From Bimastos eiseni (lineage: Eukaryota; Annelida; Clitellata; Crassiclitellata; Lumbricidae), in contig OY365810.1 of NCBI GenBank assembly GCA_959347315.1, positions 25,324,604 to 25,388,603 of the forward strand: a stretch of 64,000 nucleotides of DNA, in the 5' to 3' direction. A program made the position numbers and the translations under genes. Positions 47,526 to 60,051 of the stretch are shown here, piece after piece. Under the pieces are notes generated by a model. It made no database searches and was not told the DNA's origin. It was given only the letters and a program-made list of their open reading frames with translations. Every line of letters begins with the position of its first letter. Position 1 is the first letter of the stretch.

Positions 47526-47829
47526 CAGGAATCATTCTGGGTTAATTTTTATTGCTCTTCGAGCTGTTTTGTAATCCATTTCTCTCCTGTCTGCTCCTCC
47601 ATGCCATCTGGCTCTGCCAGCTTCTAACCATTGTTGCTCCATGCTCCTGTGATAGTCTTCTGAAAACTGAGCTTTCTTGTCTTGAAAGTTGAAATTATTG
47701 TTTTCTGAGATAAACTAGCTTAATAGAACTACTTAAGCTTAGAACTGTTCATTTGTATTGTAATGTGCTACTTTGACTGTTGCTTCATTTGAGTTTTTTA
47801 CTGACTGTTGTTATTGTGATCTTATAGTT

Positions 47830-48001
47830 TTTATTTATTTATTTATTTTTTACGGATATTTGATACCGCCCTTCCAGCATTTTTTGCTCAGAAGTGCACC
47901 CACACGCCTCGACGGCGCAACTGCAGTAGTAAAGCAGAGCAATTGTGCGCAAAGGACTTGCTCAAGGTCCCTACTCAGTGACTCCCCAGACGAGGGTCGA
48001 T
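47830..48001 (-). mobile_element. SINE family A, copy 6 (head-truncated)
   Basis: From the A-rich tail (plus-strand TTATTTATTTATTT) through TTTGATACCGCCCTTCC and GAGCAATTGTGCGCAAAGGA to ACGAGGGTCGA, then breaks off inside the tRNA-like head at box B. Confidence 0.85.
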
Positions 48002-48939
48002 AAATGAAGCACTTACTTACTTTTACATTTACTCAGACGTGTTGTCTAAGGATATTAATGTCATTGAGATAAGAGTTCATCAGTAACCAAACAATGCTCT
48101 GATGATGACCTGAAATGGAAGAGAGAATTCCTGCACATACCTAGACTCCTAAAGCACAGGGAATGGAGTCTCATTCAGAGTTAACACATACAATGGTGAC
48201 TATATTGGTAACCTTCCCGCCCCACTGGAATGGGAGAACAAATCCCCAATTTGATGGACTTATGATATAATAGACTCTGACTGTAAATTCATACCCACTA
48301 AACCCCTCCCCTCACTTCTGGCACTCATTGTAGATCGGTCTAACCACCCACCCTACCCCCATAGGTCGAAGCCATTGAATACTTGACAATCCAAGTTTCT
48401 GATATCTGTGTTTTGGTTTCTCCTATTCAAACCTCCTGAGTAGGCCTGCGTGGTTTGGAGTTGATCTGTGTTTTTTCTTCATTATTATAACCTACGATCA
48501 TCAAACGTTTAGGCCTGCGTATGCTGGGATACTAAATCTGCCCTTTGGTAATGCATCTTATGAGGTTCTTGTTCTGCTGTACGGAAGCACCATTATGCCA
48601 CCATATACTTCAGAGTTCGGCCTGTTTACTTCCAGTGCATTGCTAATAGTCTGTTTTCATGCCTTGGCTTTCACGGTTGTTGAATTGCATTTGTCAGGTT
48701 GGCGATTGTGTGGCCTGCCTTTCGCTCTTGTAATTCTACAACCGGTAGAACAACGTCATATAGGAAACTTAACGCTGGAACTAAATGAGGAAAACCGTTG
48801 ATCCTTGGTTGAGCATGTCATTATTTATTCCCCGCCAGTAACTTCCTTGTGGAGCTGTGTTCAACCAACACGGATATAGGCATAGGTAGGTTAATAATTT
48901 ATTGTTCCAGTGTTCATATGCTGTGATGTTGTTGGACTT

Positions 48940-49000
48940 GTGAACGGCTCACCCTACTAGAGGCACTTTATAAATACTTAAATACAATAACAAACTATTG
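48940..49000 (+). mobile_element. Possible LINE 3' end word
   Basis: GGCACTTTATAAATACTTAA followed by ATACAATAACAA resembles the 'GCGCTTTATAAAT' 3' ends of L2-like elements. Too short to assign. Confidence 0.2.
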
Positions 49001-49035
49001 TCAGATTCTTTCATGCATTTGCGAAGTTCTAAAAC

Positions 49036-49262
49036 GTGATATAATATATATATATAGAGAGAGAGAGACAGACAGACAAACAGACAGAGAGACAAACAGA
49101 CAAACAGACAGACAGAGACAGACAGACAGAGACAGACAGACAGAGACAGACAGACAGAGACAGACAGAGACAGACAGAGACAGACATAGACAGACATAGA
49201 CAGACATAGACAGAGAGAGGGCGACAGACAGACATACAGAAAGACAGACCAAAAGAGAGAGA
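49036..49262. repeat. GACAGACAGAGA array
   Basis: (TA)n then GAGAGAGACAGACAGACAAA and GACAGACAGAGACAGACATA variants. The minus-strand open frames are Val-Cys-Leu repeats from composition. Confidence 0.95.
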
Positions 49263-49454
49263 TCCATCAAGGGCACAGGTTATTCAGTTGTTGGTTTGGT
49301 GACATTATCTCAATGAGAGCGATTCATCAACTTCACGACCAATCTCTGCCTCCTCCGCTGCTGCTGCTGCTGCTGTAGTGTGTGCTGCAGTCTGACTGTT
49401 ATCAGTTGGTGATGGTAATAAATGAGTTACTAACCTTTTGTATAGTAGTATCAT

Positions 49455-49645
49455 TTTGATACCCATCTACATTACCGTACCCTATACCTACAATACCATG
49501 TACTATTTACAGTGCCATGCCGTGCCCACGCTACAAACTGATATTACCATACTTATAACTACAATAGCCCTACCATGCCTAATTATATAACCATACCATA
49601 CGGGTCTATCTAGAATACTATATATCCTACCTATATCCCTCCTTT
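49455..49645. repeat. Degenerate TACCATACC/CTACAATACC repeat
   Basis: Scattered ACCATACC, ACCGTACCC, ACAATACC and CTACCATGCC words. A similar patch is at 50620-50700 (TATTACCATACCCTACCTAC). Confidence 0.6.
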
Positions 49646-49664
49646 ATAATAATAATATTAATAA

Positions 49665-49881
49665 TTTAATGAAATTTTTGTTTTATTTCTGACAAATTGC
49701 AGTATGATTACAAACATAGAACAAATGATGACAACTCAAATTTAACTGTCGGCGTTTTTCATCCGATTTAACCAGCGCCACCACCTAGCAAAAGAAGAAG
49801 TCGACCTTAGGGGCGATATGGGTATCGAACTCAGTTCCTCAGCTCTGCACCCCAGTGTGTTATCCATCACTCTGCAGACAA

Positions 49882-49884
<3 letters not shown>
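49665..49884 (-). mobile_element. tRNA-derived SINE, family B, copy 2 (most complete)
   Basis: On the minus strand the head reads CAGAGTGATGGATAACACAC, TGGGGTGCAGAGC and a box B-like GAGTTCGATACCC, followed by CCCCTAAGGTCGACTTCTTC, a GGTGGTGGCGCTGGTTAAAT block and an AGTTAAATTTGAGTT body. The tail side is TTTTGTTTTATTTCTGAC on the plus strand. It is distinct from SINE A in body and tail. A (TA)n tract sits at its 5' side. Confidence 0.75.
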
Positions 49885-49953
<69 letters not shown>

Positions 49954-49958
49954 TATAG
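49885..49958. repeat. (TA)n tract between two SINE B copies
   Basis: About 74 bases of TATATA with one GTATATATATA variant. Confidence 0.97.
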
Positions 49959-50130
49959 AGTTGAATTTAACTTTTGGCAGCCATGCAGGGCGCCTATTAC
50001 GTTGAGCATCTAATTTAACCATCGCCGCAGCCTATAGCGGAAGAAGAACTAGTCAATCTTAGGGGATATGCCTATCGAACTCCGTTCCTTAGTTCTATGC
50101 CTTGATGTGTTATCAATTACTCTATGGACC
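49959..50130 (-). mobile_element. SINE family B, copy 3
   Basis: Parallel to copy 2: GTTGAATTTAACT, CATCTAATTTAACCATCGCC, GGAAGAAGAACTAGTC, ATCTTAGGGGATATG, the box B complement ATCGAACTCCG and TGTGTTATCAATTACTCTAT. The far tail is missing at the junction with the TA tract. It is more diverged than copy 2. Confidence 0.7.
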
Positions 50131-51690
50131 CCCCCCTCATACCCTACCTGACGCAGAGACTTGTCATCTTTTTATCAATCACTTAGACTTCTCTAATAAC
50201 CAATAAAGGCATGCATGGTAGTTAATATAAGCAAAAACAGACGAGGTTCATTTGGGTTCAAAAAGGCGACAGACCAATTGGTTCATTTCCGCTGGCTGCT
50301 TCCAGGGCCTTTAATCCGCCAGGCTTTCCTATCCCCTCACTCGCCTCCTAATTCCAACCTTTCCAGTCGCCTCAAATATTGACGAATTTTACCCTGGCTT
50401 TGATCTCCTGATTATGTACTGCGGCCTCCGCCTTCTTTTTCCAGCGGTGTATGCATAACCTATGGTAGAATGGGACTCTAGGGTGACCACTACTTCCTAA
50501 CTGGTTATGTAATGCACATCAGCTGCCTTGAAACAAAGCAATTGTTATGATCAATTGGATAGTTATTCATGCAGCGCCTTTGTAAGGTACTCAACCTGTG
50601 CTATATTGAGTGTCTTGCCACATACAGTACAATATTACCATACCCTACCTACGATACTGTATCCTATTTATATTACCATACTCTGCCTACATTATCATAT
50701 ATGCATACTTGCATACATACATTTATTCAACTTGTTGCTGTATAACGTGCTTTGCTTTATTGAAGTCAGACCAGTGTGCTGTACTGTAGATTACCTGTTC
50801 GGTTACTGCACAGTATATGTGTGGGTTTGGTGTTGTTTTGTGGCCACATTAGTGTTTCCATTTCGTTGGACATTATTGTTGGAATGCCCATTTCTGTCCG
50901 TTGCCCTTGGAGCTGACTAGGACTTTCGATGGAAATTTAAGTCTCTCTCCGACCCTGTAATTGGATTTCGGTGACATTTGGATTGTTTTGAGATGATTCA
51001 CAGACTGGTTTGCCAAAGGCGTGGTAGAGTAATAACGTTTTAGGGCAAGCGCTGGGGCTTGAGACATTGGAATAGATGGAATAGGATGAATATCGACATG
51101 CGAAGCTTAGAAGCCCATTCGTTCTTAACCGGTTGCCGATTGGCTAAGTAAGCAGTAAGTACTCGCCTGATAGCAAAGTATATCTGAGCCTTCCCTTAGC
51201 GGTCACTGCGCATGACAGTTTTTATTAAACCCTTTTCTTGAGTGGAACTCCTGAAGGAAGTTTTCATATCCAAGTGAGCCCAAACCCATGGACCCCATAC
51301 AGACCAGAAAGTTGATAAAAATGTTTCGAAACTGTTTCACATTTTTCTATTGCAAAGGTTAATGTGGCATCTACCGTACTCATTTTGCAATGAGAGTTTG
51401 ATAGGGTGAGACCCTTCACCACCGCTCTCCTGTCTTAATGGACACCACACCATTTAAGGTTTCTTGGCATGGACCCTGGTAGCCAGAGATTTAAATCTCT
51501 TATTAGCCAGCATCTGGTAGAGAACCGGGGGGGGGGTCCGCATGCTCTCTTTCAAGGAGGGGCATCTTAAGCGTGGCCTAAGCTCTTTTCACTGTAGCTG
51601 ACTGGGCGATGACGAGAATTCAATAATTTTGCTGATGTAGGCCTATTCACGATTTAAACATGCAAAAAAGTCGTATATTTCTATACATAT
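50131..51690. other. Unassigned DNA
   Basis: No supported exon or transposon. It includes a run of 10 G near 51528-51537 and a TAGGCCTA near 51640. The 130-codon frame at 50528-50920 spans a CATACC-type degenerate repeat and is not credible as a gene. Confidence 0.4.
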
Positions 51691-51696
51691 GTGAGG

Positions 51697-52104
51697 TGCT
51701 CTATCAAAAGCAGGCCAAAGTCGCATTTTGGCGAAATTGAGATTATATCATTTTATATTTCAGTATTAAATCACTTTTCTAATAGTGCAAAAATTTTAAA
51801 GATATCTCCAGTAGAACCGATGATATACTAATTTGAAGTCTTGTCTCACGAGAATACCGCAACCGAGAAAATGGTCGGCTTTCAATTACTTACATCAAAA
51901 TCTTCTACAATAATGTGATTATAGCGACACAGAACGCAAGATTTCATCACGAAATCACTTTTTTTATTGAAGAAATTATTCCAAGTAATAAACTTGTGAC
52001 TCGAATTTGATTCAAACTCAAATGCATATTATTGACCCTGCATGTAGTTTTAGCCGTTTTCGCGAAATTGTGTTCTGCGACATAAACCTGCTTTTGATAG
52101 AGCA
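51697..52104. mobile_element. 408-bp MITE with TGCTCTATCAAAAGCAGG ends
   Basis: An 18-base perfect terminal inverted repeat (51697-51714 and 52087-52104), with further matching inside (GTCGCA, GCGAAATT). The interior is AT-rich and non-coding. The flanks AGG and AAC give no clear target duplication. Confidence 0.75.
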
Positions 52105-52119
52105 AACTCTTTATAATAG

Positions 52120-52160
52120 CAGTTTTTCCCAACCAGAGTTCTGTGGAACACTAGGCAACT
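52120..52160 (+). mobile_element. hAT terminus fragment
   Basis: CAGTTTTTCCCAACCAGAGT followed by TCTGTGGAACACTAGGCA resembles hAT (Charlie-like) ends. No matching inverted end was found. Confidence 0.45.
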
Positions 52161-52164
52161 ACAG

Positions 52165-52268
52165 AAAAGGTGCACATAATCACCTCTGGACATAATCCTC
52201 CAGACATAATCCCCCAGATAAAATCCCCTCTGAAAAAATAAGGTTAGGACATAACACCCCAGGCAAGG
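52165..52268. repeat. GACATAATCCCC degenerate repeat
   Basis: Five or so units: CACATAATCACCTCTG, GACATAATCCTCCAG, ACATAATCCCCCAGAT, AAAATCCCCTCTG, GACATAACACCCCAG. Unit length is about 15 bases. Confidence 0.7.
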
Positions 52269-53514
52269 ATTTACCTCAGAATTATACATTATAGCCGATA
52301 ACATTATGAGAGTATTTTAAGGTGCATTGTAATTCAGCAAAAATTATAAATTATATGCGTATAATAATATACTATAGCATTTACAAGAATATATTGTCCG
52401 TTTTTTTATCATGTCTAACTACTGTTTACACAAGAATTATGTCAAAAATTCAACTCTTATTTAGACAAAATTATTTTATCATATACAACTTCTATTTAAG
52501 CATGGGATACAACCCCCTCGACCCCCCTCTCCGAAAAATTGGACGCTGCTCTCTACTAAGTAATCAATGCTAAGCATGGTAAGGTTTGTCTGCATTTCAA
52601 GCAAACTATCTGTAACCTAAGAGGAAGCGTGTGGAGTAAATCCTCAAACGGTGAGATATTTATAGAGTGGGTATGAGTGGATTTCCCATGAACTTAAAGT
52701 CTTTTAGGTGACTGAGAACATTAAAGTTGTATTATGTATATATAACTGTCTGCTGACTGATGCTTTGCTTTGTCTTAATCTCCAGATGATTGAAATGCTT
52801 TGAAGTGAATTAAATTGGAGATTAATCCTCACCATATCAGACATCAAGCTCCCAAAAACTAAGCCTTTAAATTAATTTCTTTAATAAAACCCACATGTCC
52901 ATTTCGGTGTCTGCAATACTAGCTCCAGAGTGTCCAATGTGCATACTAAACTCATCCTCAGACACAAGTTTTTAGCTGTGTGCAATCTTACAAAATAGGA
53001 AGGTCTGTGATCTTCCCATAGGTGTAAAGTCCTTTATTAAGCAAATAATTGTATATTTCCTCTATAATTCCTTCAGCTTTTGTTAGTAACCCTCATATAT
53101 CATTCAGTTTACACAAGGTCAGCTTAGTATTACATTCTAGGGATAAATCTACCATTAGAATGATAACTTGGGTTCAGTGCTTTCAGACCCCACGGCCCAC
53201 CCATGAGTTGAATGGATGGTTACAGGTTGGTGGGGTGTGGTTTCCCAGACTGATTTCCTTTGAGAAACGTTAGACACCTGCTGAGAACAGGAGTGACAGA
53301 CTGCACTTAATCTGTTTGAAGTTGCTAGATTTGTGAATAAGTTTTGTTCCATTTGGACTTCCCAGAGTATTAAGCATTTTTAGTCGTCCAATGCCACAGG
53401 TTTTGTTTGTCGGGAGTTATATTTTCCCAACCATCTTGGCCAGCCTTGTGTTTGGAATAGTTAATTTTTTAAAGGTTGTCTGGAACAGATTGAGAGTTAT
53501 GTGTCTGCAATACA

Positions 53515-53810
53515 CATATACATGTGACAGATACCTAAGTAATATAAATTATATGAGAGTACTTAACTTACCTAAGTAATATATATGAGTCTAGAGTACC
53601 TAAGTAATATATATGACATGTGTGACAGATACCCAAGTAATATATGTGACACATACCTTAATAATATAGGTGACAGAGACTTAAGTAGTATGTGTGACAG
53701 ATACCTAAGTTATATATGTGACTGATGCTAAAAAAATATATGTGACAGATTCTCAAGTAGTATATGTGGCAGATGCCTGTGTAATTAATGTGAAGTGACA
53801 GATACATAGG
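53515..53810. repeat. ~25-bp minisatellite (GTGACAGATACCTAAGTAAT)
   Basis: About ten degenerate units of TATGTGACAGATACCTAAGTAA with variants in every unit. Divergence rises toward the right end. Confidence 0.85.
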
Positions 53811-55037
53811 TGATTGGAAGATAATTAATGAAGTTGTGGTGGTTATGGGTCTTCAGAGTGGTCTAGTCCTTTGCCTTCTATATACTGACATATAGAAGGC
53901 AATGTATAGTGCCACAGTTTGGTGCCAATGTAGCTAACCACTCAAACTGTTTGACAGGGTAGTCATTGATTTCAGTGTTCACATTGTTACAAAGATTGTG
54001 AGAAACTGCAGGGTGGAGCCTTCAATGTGTAGGCAGTAGGCAGGCACCTTAAATGCCTTGTATAACTGATTGATATGTGTTCTTTAGATACTGACCCTAA
54101 TATACACAGAAATTATAGTTAAAGAGAATGTCATATTTCATATCAAAACATGTCTTAAGAGAACAGCAGAGCTTCGGCAAGCAAACCAGCAGCCTGCAAA
54201 TGCTTTATCAACCCAGCCTCAGTGATTAGTTTATGATTAGTTAATGAACTGATCAAAGAATTTTTATTGGATATCATACGGCATCTAAACCAGGTGTTTA
54301 ATTAATATTGTGTTTATATGAGGCACTTAAGAGATTCTTAAAAGGCGTGTCTAATATCAGCAGACTTTGTGGTGCTAGAGTTGATACTAATAACTGTCCA
54401 GTTCATTGCTGATCTACTGATTGGTTTGCTAAAATAATGGGACAAGAGAAATATTAGAAGGTGTTTCAATGCTACTGAAGGATTGCCACCCTTCCTGGTT
54501 GACAGAAACTGTTGGTGATGTATTCTGCAGGTGTGCGTTTAGGTAATATTTTGGCCGGTAAAGTAAATAATTAAGATTGAATCATTTTTGTGTCTGATCT
54601 CCAACTTTGCGTCCAGATTTAAGTCTCAGTGCAGGATGTGATATTAGCAATTTGTTGTTCAGCCACTAATGCGAAGTTAAAAATCCTGAAAGTTAAGAAG
54701 TATATTTGTCGGCAAGGGAAATGCTATCCTTGCTATTATTCCTATGTGTTTTGCAAGTTTAGTCGATATGCTGGGTTTATGATCATTCCATGAGCAAAAC
54801 TGATCAACCTGTAACCAAGAAATTTAACAGACTTGACACAAGGAGTTTGAATATTATTGGCAAGCTGTATGAAATAAAATTAGCACTTTGACCATGGAGT
54901 CTAATAGTCAGTCCATAAATACATTGTTCGTAACATTACTCAAAACATGGACTAGAAACATCTGGAAGAAGTGGGACTACAATAAAAATAAAATAAGAAA
55001 GTAGATTAGCCTGGCAGGGCCTGAGGTGAACTTGGGA
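53811..55037. other. Unassigned AT-rich DNA
   Basis: No recognisable exon, RNA gene or transposon. A short inverted CTTCTATAT/ATATAGAAG pair lies near 53875-53900. Confidence 0.4.
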
Positions 55038-55045
55038 ACAACATG

Positions 55046-55282
55046 CAAGGCCGTACCGAGGGAGGAGCCAGCGGGGCCATCTGGGCCGTGGCCCAGGGCG
55101 CAAATGTGGAAAGGGCAAAAATTTCAGGATAGAATCGCTTATTATGTCATGAAATGCACTATTTTAAAAATGTGGGGGCGCCAGATTGATGCTGGGCACA
55201 GGGCGAAAATACTATTTTCAAAATGTGGGGGCGTCAGATTGATGCTAATCACAGGGCACAATTATAGCTTGGTACGGCCCTC
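55046..55282. mobile_element. 237-bp hAT MITE with perfect TSD
   Basis: Ends CAAGGCCGTACCGAG and, inverted, GAGGGCCGTACCAAG. Exact 8-bp duplication ACAACATG at 55038-55045 and 55283-55290. The interior holds a tandem duplication of about 55 bases (AAAATGTGGGGGCG, CAGATTGATGCT, CACAGGGC). It is non-coding. Confidence 0.9.
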
Positions 55283-55290
55283 ACAACATG

Positions 55291-58200
55291 CAAGTGACAT
55301 TTTTCTGGTTTTTGACTTTGCCTGCTGGACAGAGAGCAAATGAGCATGCAGCAAAAATGAAGGACGTGTATTCCTTTTTCTGAAAGTCTGGCAGCCCTGT
55401 CTCAACTCCACAGACGCCACTGCACTATCATCTTTCAGAGACAATGTAATGATGAAAATTTCCAGTGCATCGTTAGTTGCAAGCTATTTCTAAGACGCTT
55501 TACACACACACACAACACACACACACACATTGTCACACACCCACACACACATTGTCACACATGGCACCCCAGTTGGGCCAGTTCACATTAGACAACTACG
55601 ATGAGTCTTGAGTGATGTTTGTAATCTCACTCGAAAACTGCAAGTGTTGGAGTGGAGTGGCAAGTACAGATTGCGCAGCTCAGTAATGCATTGCTGTTAT
55701 GCAATAGGTTGAGGACCATGAAACCACAGGGAGCAAAAACAGTCCGGTTACTTGAACCTACTACCAGCAAAAAATTACTTTGTCATGTCTCAGAAGCCAA
55801 CACGACCAAAGTTAAGGCTATGCCCTAAGGACACAAATTTTCGTAATTAAGTGAAATCACGTATGTATAACCATAACCAAAGTACATGATATAGATAGTC
55901 TGGTGAATATCCTGGCTGCAGAAGTTGTTTACCAGCAGGTAGGTTGGTTGTGTGAGTGTTGCGGTTGTAGCTTTGATTCTGCCCGAGTCTAACAGAAGCT
56001 CTAAAGATACGGCTGTGCTGCTGAGAGATCTTATTCCTCCTACTTCCTCAAAGGAAGTCTACTCTCTTAGTTAAAAATGTCAGCCGTCTGTCACTCGCTC
56101 GTCGTGCTGGAGTAACCCAGCTGCACCTAAGTTCAATTACGCTGGCGGAGACGGCCTCCTCTTCAAGCTCCGCCTACACAACATCCATCTTGTGGCCAGA
56201 ACATGTCTAGTAATGATATAACAGATCAACCAGACAACTTAAGTCTACAAAGTCATGCCCCAGTTGTTACTGTGGACAGTTTCATATGTAACTAGCCTTA
56301 CTGTCCAGCATTGCCTGTGATTGAATTTTGAACTCAGCTGGTGTGCTGGCTTCACCTCTGAAATTGTTTCCTTGGAGATCTACCTAATCCTGAGTTTTCC
56401 ATATGGCGACTCTTGGCGTGGTCTCTGATTGAGGCCATAACTTTATAATTAACGGGCCTGATTTGTATATTATAATTAGCACAGCCGTCAGATGATGCGA
56501 ATGCAAATGGCGGTGAATTGTTGAAAAACCAAAACTGCTGATATATGCATGTATAGGAATTTTAAATATGGGAATTTGAAGTGAATTGTGTGTTGAATTG
56601 AGTCACGTTAACCTAGAAATTCACATAAGATCGTTTGTTAAAATTTTCATATTGCCAGAGCATTCTGTTTGTGAGCTTTTCTTGAGATACATATAAAAAT
56701 GTTCCACTTTATAGTTAAGAACACCTATGTACGTTTATATTCATGACGCTGGTAGAAAAATATAGACATACAAATCGATATTCAATTTAAAAATGTGTGA
56801 TTTTGACATTGAAGTGCATGACTAACTTAATGAACATGGAATGAGAACAGAACAGCATAGTTGGTTCTAACTTAAAAAGTTTATTTGTGTTAGTTTAATT
56901 CTGTAAATTTACTTGATTCATAGCTTTATTGATTTTAAACTGCAGAAAAGTTATTATTATTGGGCCCTGCAATGATTTATTGATAACTGTGTTAATGTGT
57001 TCACTGGTAAGCCTGTTCTATTAAGTGTGCATTGCTTGAGCATAAAACCCTCTGATTTGATTTGATATTCAATTTGAATTTGAGTAATGGTGGCGCATGG
57101 CCTCTCAGGACTATTGCTTTTACTTATCCCCTCCCATTAGAGATTTGATTCGATTGAAAATATGCGCTTTGCAGGTTCCTAGTAGAATATGCAGATACAG
57201 AATCTTAAGTACAGATACTGTAATAAGATGCAGAGAGAATGTACATAATTTTATAAACACAGCAGTTACACTCTGGTTTATAAACACATGCTTTTACTAA
57301 CATATACAGCTCATTTGTTTGTATCTCCTAGAATGCTGTGTACATGCACCTTGAGTGATATTCCAATATACACTATGTGTCTACATCTGTACATTCTAGA
57401 ATAGATGCGCTATAGTAGTCTCTGCTCTAAACAGGCATGGCTTCTCAGACGGCACCATAGATTTTCTGTGGTTTAAATGTTCCAGTTGCTGAAATCCGGC
57501 CTACCTTTCTTCTTCTATGGAATTCTAGTTCTCCCTCCCTCCCTCCTACACGCCCTCTCTTCTTGGCATTTCATATGCATGAATTCGGGAGACTGGAATG
57601 CTAAGGGATGCTTCAGGAATTTACGGAGAACTCTAACCAAGATGGTTTCATTTTCCAGTTTCATCCTACATCACCCAGGGGGTGGCCACAGAGCTGGTGA
57701 CAGGGAGGAATGCTTAAAATATATCTGCCAGACAGCCCAGACTCCTCCCAACCGGATGGAGATGTGGTCATGCTTGATTTTCAGTCACCTTGACCATTGA
57801 CTCTACCTGTCTGTTGTAGATTTCTTACTTCGCATGGTATACTGCTGTAACTATAATGCTGCTGGCGTTAATGTGCTCACTGATGGCAGAGATGTGCGAG
57901 GAATTACACTGAAGAAAAACTGATTGCCCAAGGGACAGGAAGCTCATCCAGAAATCATGGCTTACCAGCCATTGCCTCTCATCTGCCACCTCTTTGTGAG
58001 CTGATGTCCACAAGAAAGGTCACTCTTCACAAGAATAAATAGCCTGCCATGTTACCTTATTAAACTTAGACTATTTAAATATAATGCAATATACAAGACA
58101 TTGTAAAGCACCTCATACATGTATTCATCCAGTTGGCCCAACTTCGCCTGTCGAAATTAATTAAACACATTGGATAATAAGAGTAATCTAACCTAGCAGG

Positions 58201-58858
58201 TGGGATTATGAAAGGATTCATTACAAATTAAAACCTTGGCCACACGGCGCAACAAGCCCAGTACTAACCAAGCCCTCAGCTGATTGAACATACCACTCCA
58301 CCTTCTAATTGCGTTCTGGGTAGTTTTGTGCTACCTTATTTTGTGGGCATACCTTTACAATTATGTAAATATTTATATAATGATTATGGAATACATAGTT
58401 AATGAAAGAATTTTGAATCCTTTATTGAGATTTTAAATAGTCCCTTATCGAGATTTGACATTATAGGACTGACACCTTGGGAGGCTTAACATGTTGGATT
58501 GTTGGTCTAAAGGATGGCAATTTACTCAAATGTGAACATGCAATATTGTTGAATGGTCCTGTCTATAAGCTTACTTGAGGATCATTAAATACGTTGTCTT
58601 ACAAATTTATGATCGTTTAGATTTAAATAATTTTTTCAAATGAGTCAATGCCTCATTATTTTGTCAATTTTTGCAACTACGACTACAGCAGATTTGTGCT
58701 ATTTTGCAACTATTTTGAAAGTACTTAAAAAGTACTTCAAAATAATTTTCTATCATAAAAATAGAACTCTGTTTTCAAAATACTAGATAAGCCCATCATT
58801 GGTGTTTAGTTATATATAACTGTTTGTCTTATATTTGCTCATGTTACAACATGGTTAC
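55291..58858. other. Unassigned DNA with one CA microsatellite
   Basis: ACACACAC words are at 55503-55565. A CpG-richer stretch near 56080-56200 has no readable protein. No splice-framed exon could be supported. Confidence 0.4.
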
Positions 58859-58861
58859 ACA

Positions 58862-58948
58862 TCGGACAACCCCTATGACTTGATGCAGTGTTCACGAATC
58901 AGCTAGTATTCAAGTGGAGCTTTAGAAGTTTGGAGATTATGATTAGGG
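58862..58948 (+). mobile_element. L2-type LINE 3' tail fragment
   Basis: CGGACAACCCC, TGACTTGATGCAGTGTTCAC, GAATCAGCTAGT and GAGCTTTAGAAGTTTGGAGA TTATGATTAGGG match the 3' end of the 36-kb LINE and the tail at 30318-30425. Confidence 0.75.
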
Positions 58949-59029
58949 TACTGTATAAATGTGTTTCTTTGTTCCATATGAAGAAAAGCAGTCATGGGTG
59001 TCGGATGCAAATAAAATTTATTTCATGGT

Positions 59030-59785
59030 GTAGCAACACAACAGTCTTCACTAGTGTTATCCCGCAAGGTTCAGTAGTGGACCGGGGACCCGCTCCTATT
59101 TCCTGTTTATACGATTCCACTTGGTCCACGACTTACCAATAGCTCTTTTGATTGCCATTTGTATGCTGATTGTATTCATACCATTTGATAGCTCCACATG
59201 TAAGCTGTTTTACAGCTATGCTTGCTTTCTTCATTGGTATTATCCAGTATAGGATGGCCGGTGACAGTCTTTTGTTGATTCCTTCTAAAACAGAATTCCT
59301 TCTCTTTGGCACAAGTCATCAGCTCAGAAATTTGATTGGCTCACATCAATTCAGTTGCATCGATTGCTTATTGATCGTTCTGGATGCTCTGGATGTGCTC
59401 ACACTTTGAAACAATCTTCGACTTGACAATGTCATTTTCTGGCAATTTTCAGACGGTATGCAAACCAGCCCACATTCACTTAGAGGAGCAAAATCCGATC
59501 TTACATGCTTCAGACTATCATAGTTTCACTCTCAAATGTGTTGGTTTCCATCCAATAAGATTATTGTAACTCTCTTATCATTGGCATCACTAAGAGTGAT
59601 TTGCACAGACTACAAATAGCTTCGAATTCTCTGGCAAGAGCCATAGCTATGACTACCAAACACCTACCAAAGCCTGATTCTCAGGTTTCCTTATTCTTGG
59701 ATTTCTATCATGTTTTGCAGTGGATTATTTTTCGCGACTACAAGTTCAACCGGCGTCCTTTATTTATTAATGCATCAAGATGATT
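59030..59785 (+). mobile_element. L2/CR1-type RT remnant with YADC at the active site
   Basis: Across frames on the plus strand: VIPQGSVVDRGP (about 59058), HLYADCIHT (about 59155-59180) where active copies have YADD, IPSKTEFLLFG (about 59278-59310), LHRLQIASNSLARAIAMTTK (about 59602-59660) and a PKPDSQVSLFLDFYHVLQWI region. The order matches the LINE at 36-37 kb, with deletions between blocks. The loss of the second catalytic aspartate plus frame breaks make it dead. It starts about 80 bases after a tail fragment of the same family, so two insertions lie side by side. Confidence 0.75.
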
Positions 59786-60051
59786 TATTTAATGGCACTC
59801 AGATAATAATTAATCAAAGGAGCTCTGTGTGGATGGTGGCCTAGACGCCCAAAATATCATCAGTGAGAAAAACGGTGTACCGAGCAGTAGATGATTCACC
59901 TGTGGTGGTTCCATGCACCTATGCAGAACCTAACCAATCGATACCCATCCATACCCATGCTGATAGCTTCATAAATGTTAGAGTGTCATGAGCAAGTTGT
60001 ATCAAGTTAGTTTGAAGTGCTCTACATTAGATAACCAATGACAAAAGTTGA

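Noticed and set aside
50528..50920. Plus-strand 130-codon frame, hydrophobic and Tyr/Cys-rich
   Set aside because: Overlaps a degenerate TACCATACC repeat. Composition explains the residues.
53160..53275. CAGTGCTTTCAGACCCC ... TTTGAGAAACG pair resembling hAT ends
   Set aside because: The ends do not match each other in inverted orientation and no 8-bp duplication was found.
55385..55425. hAT-like end (inverted CAGTGGCGTCTGTGG) near 55415
   Set aside because: No matching start or target duplication located nearby.
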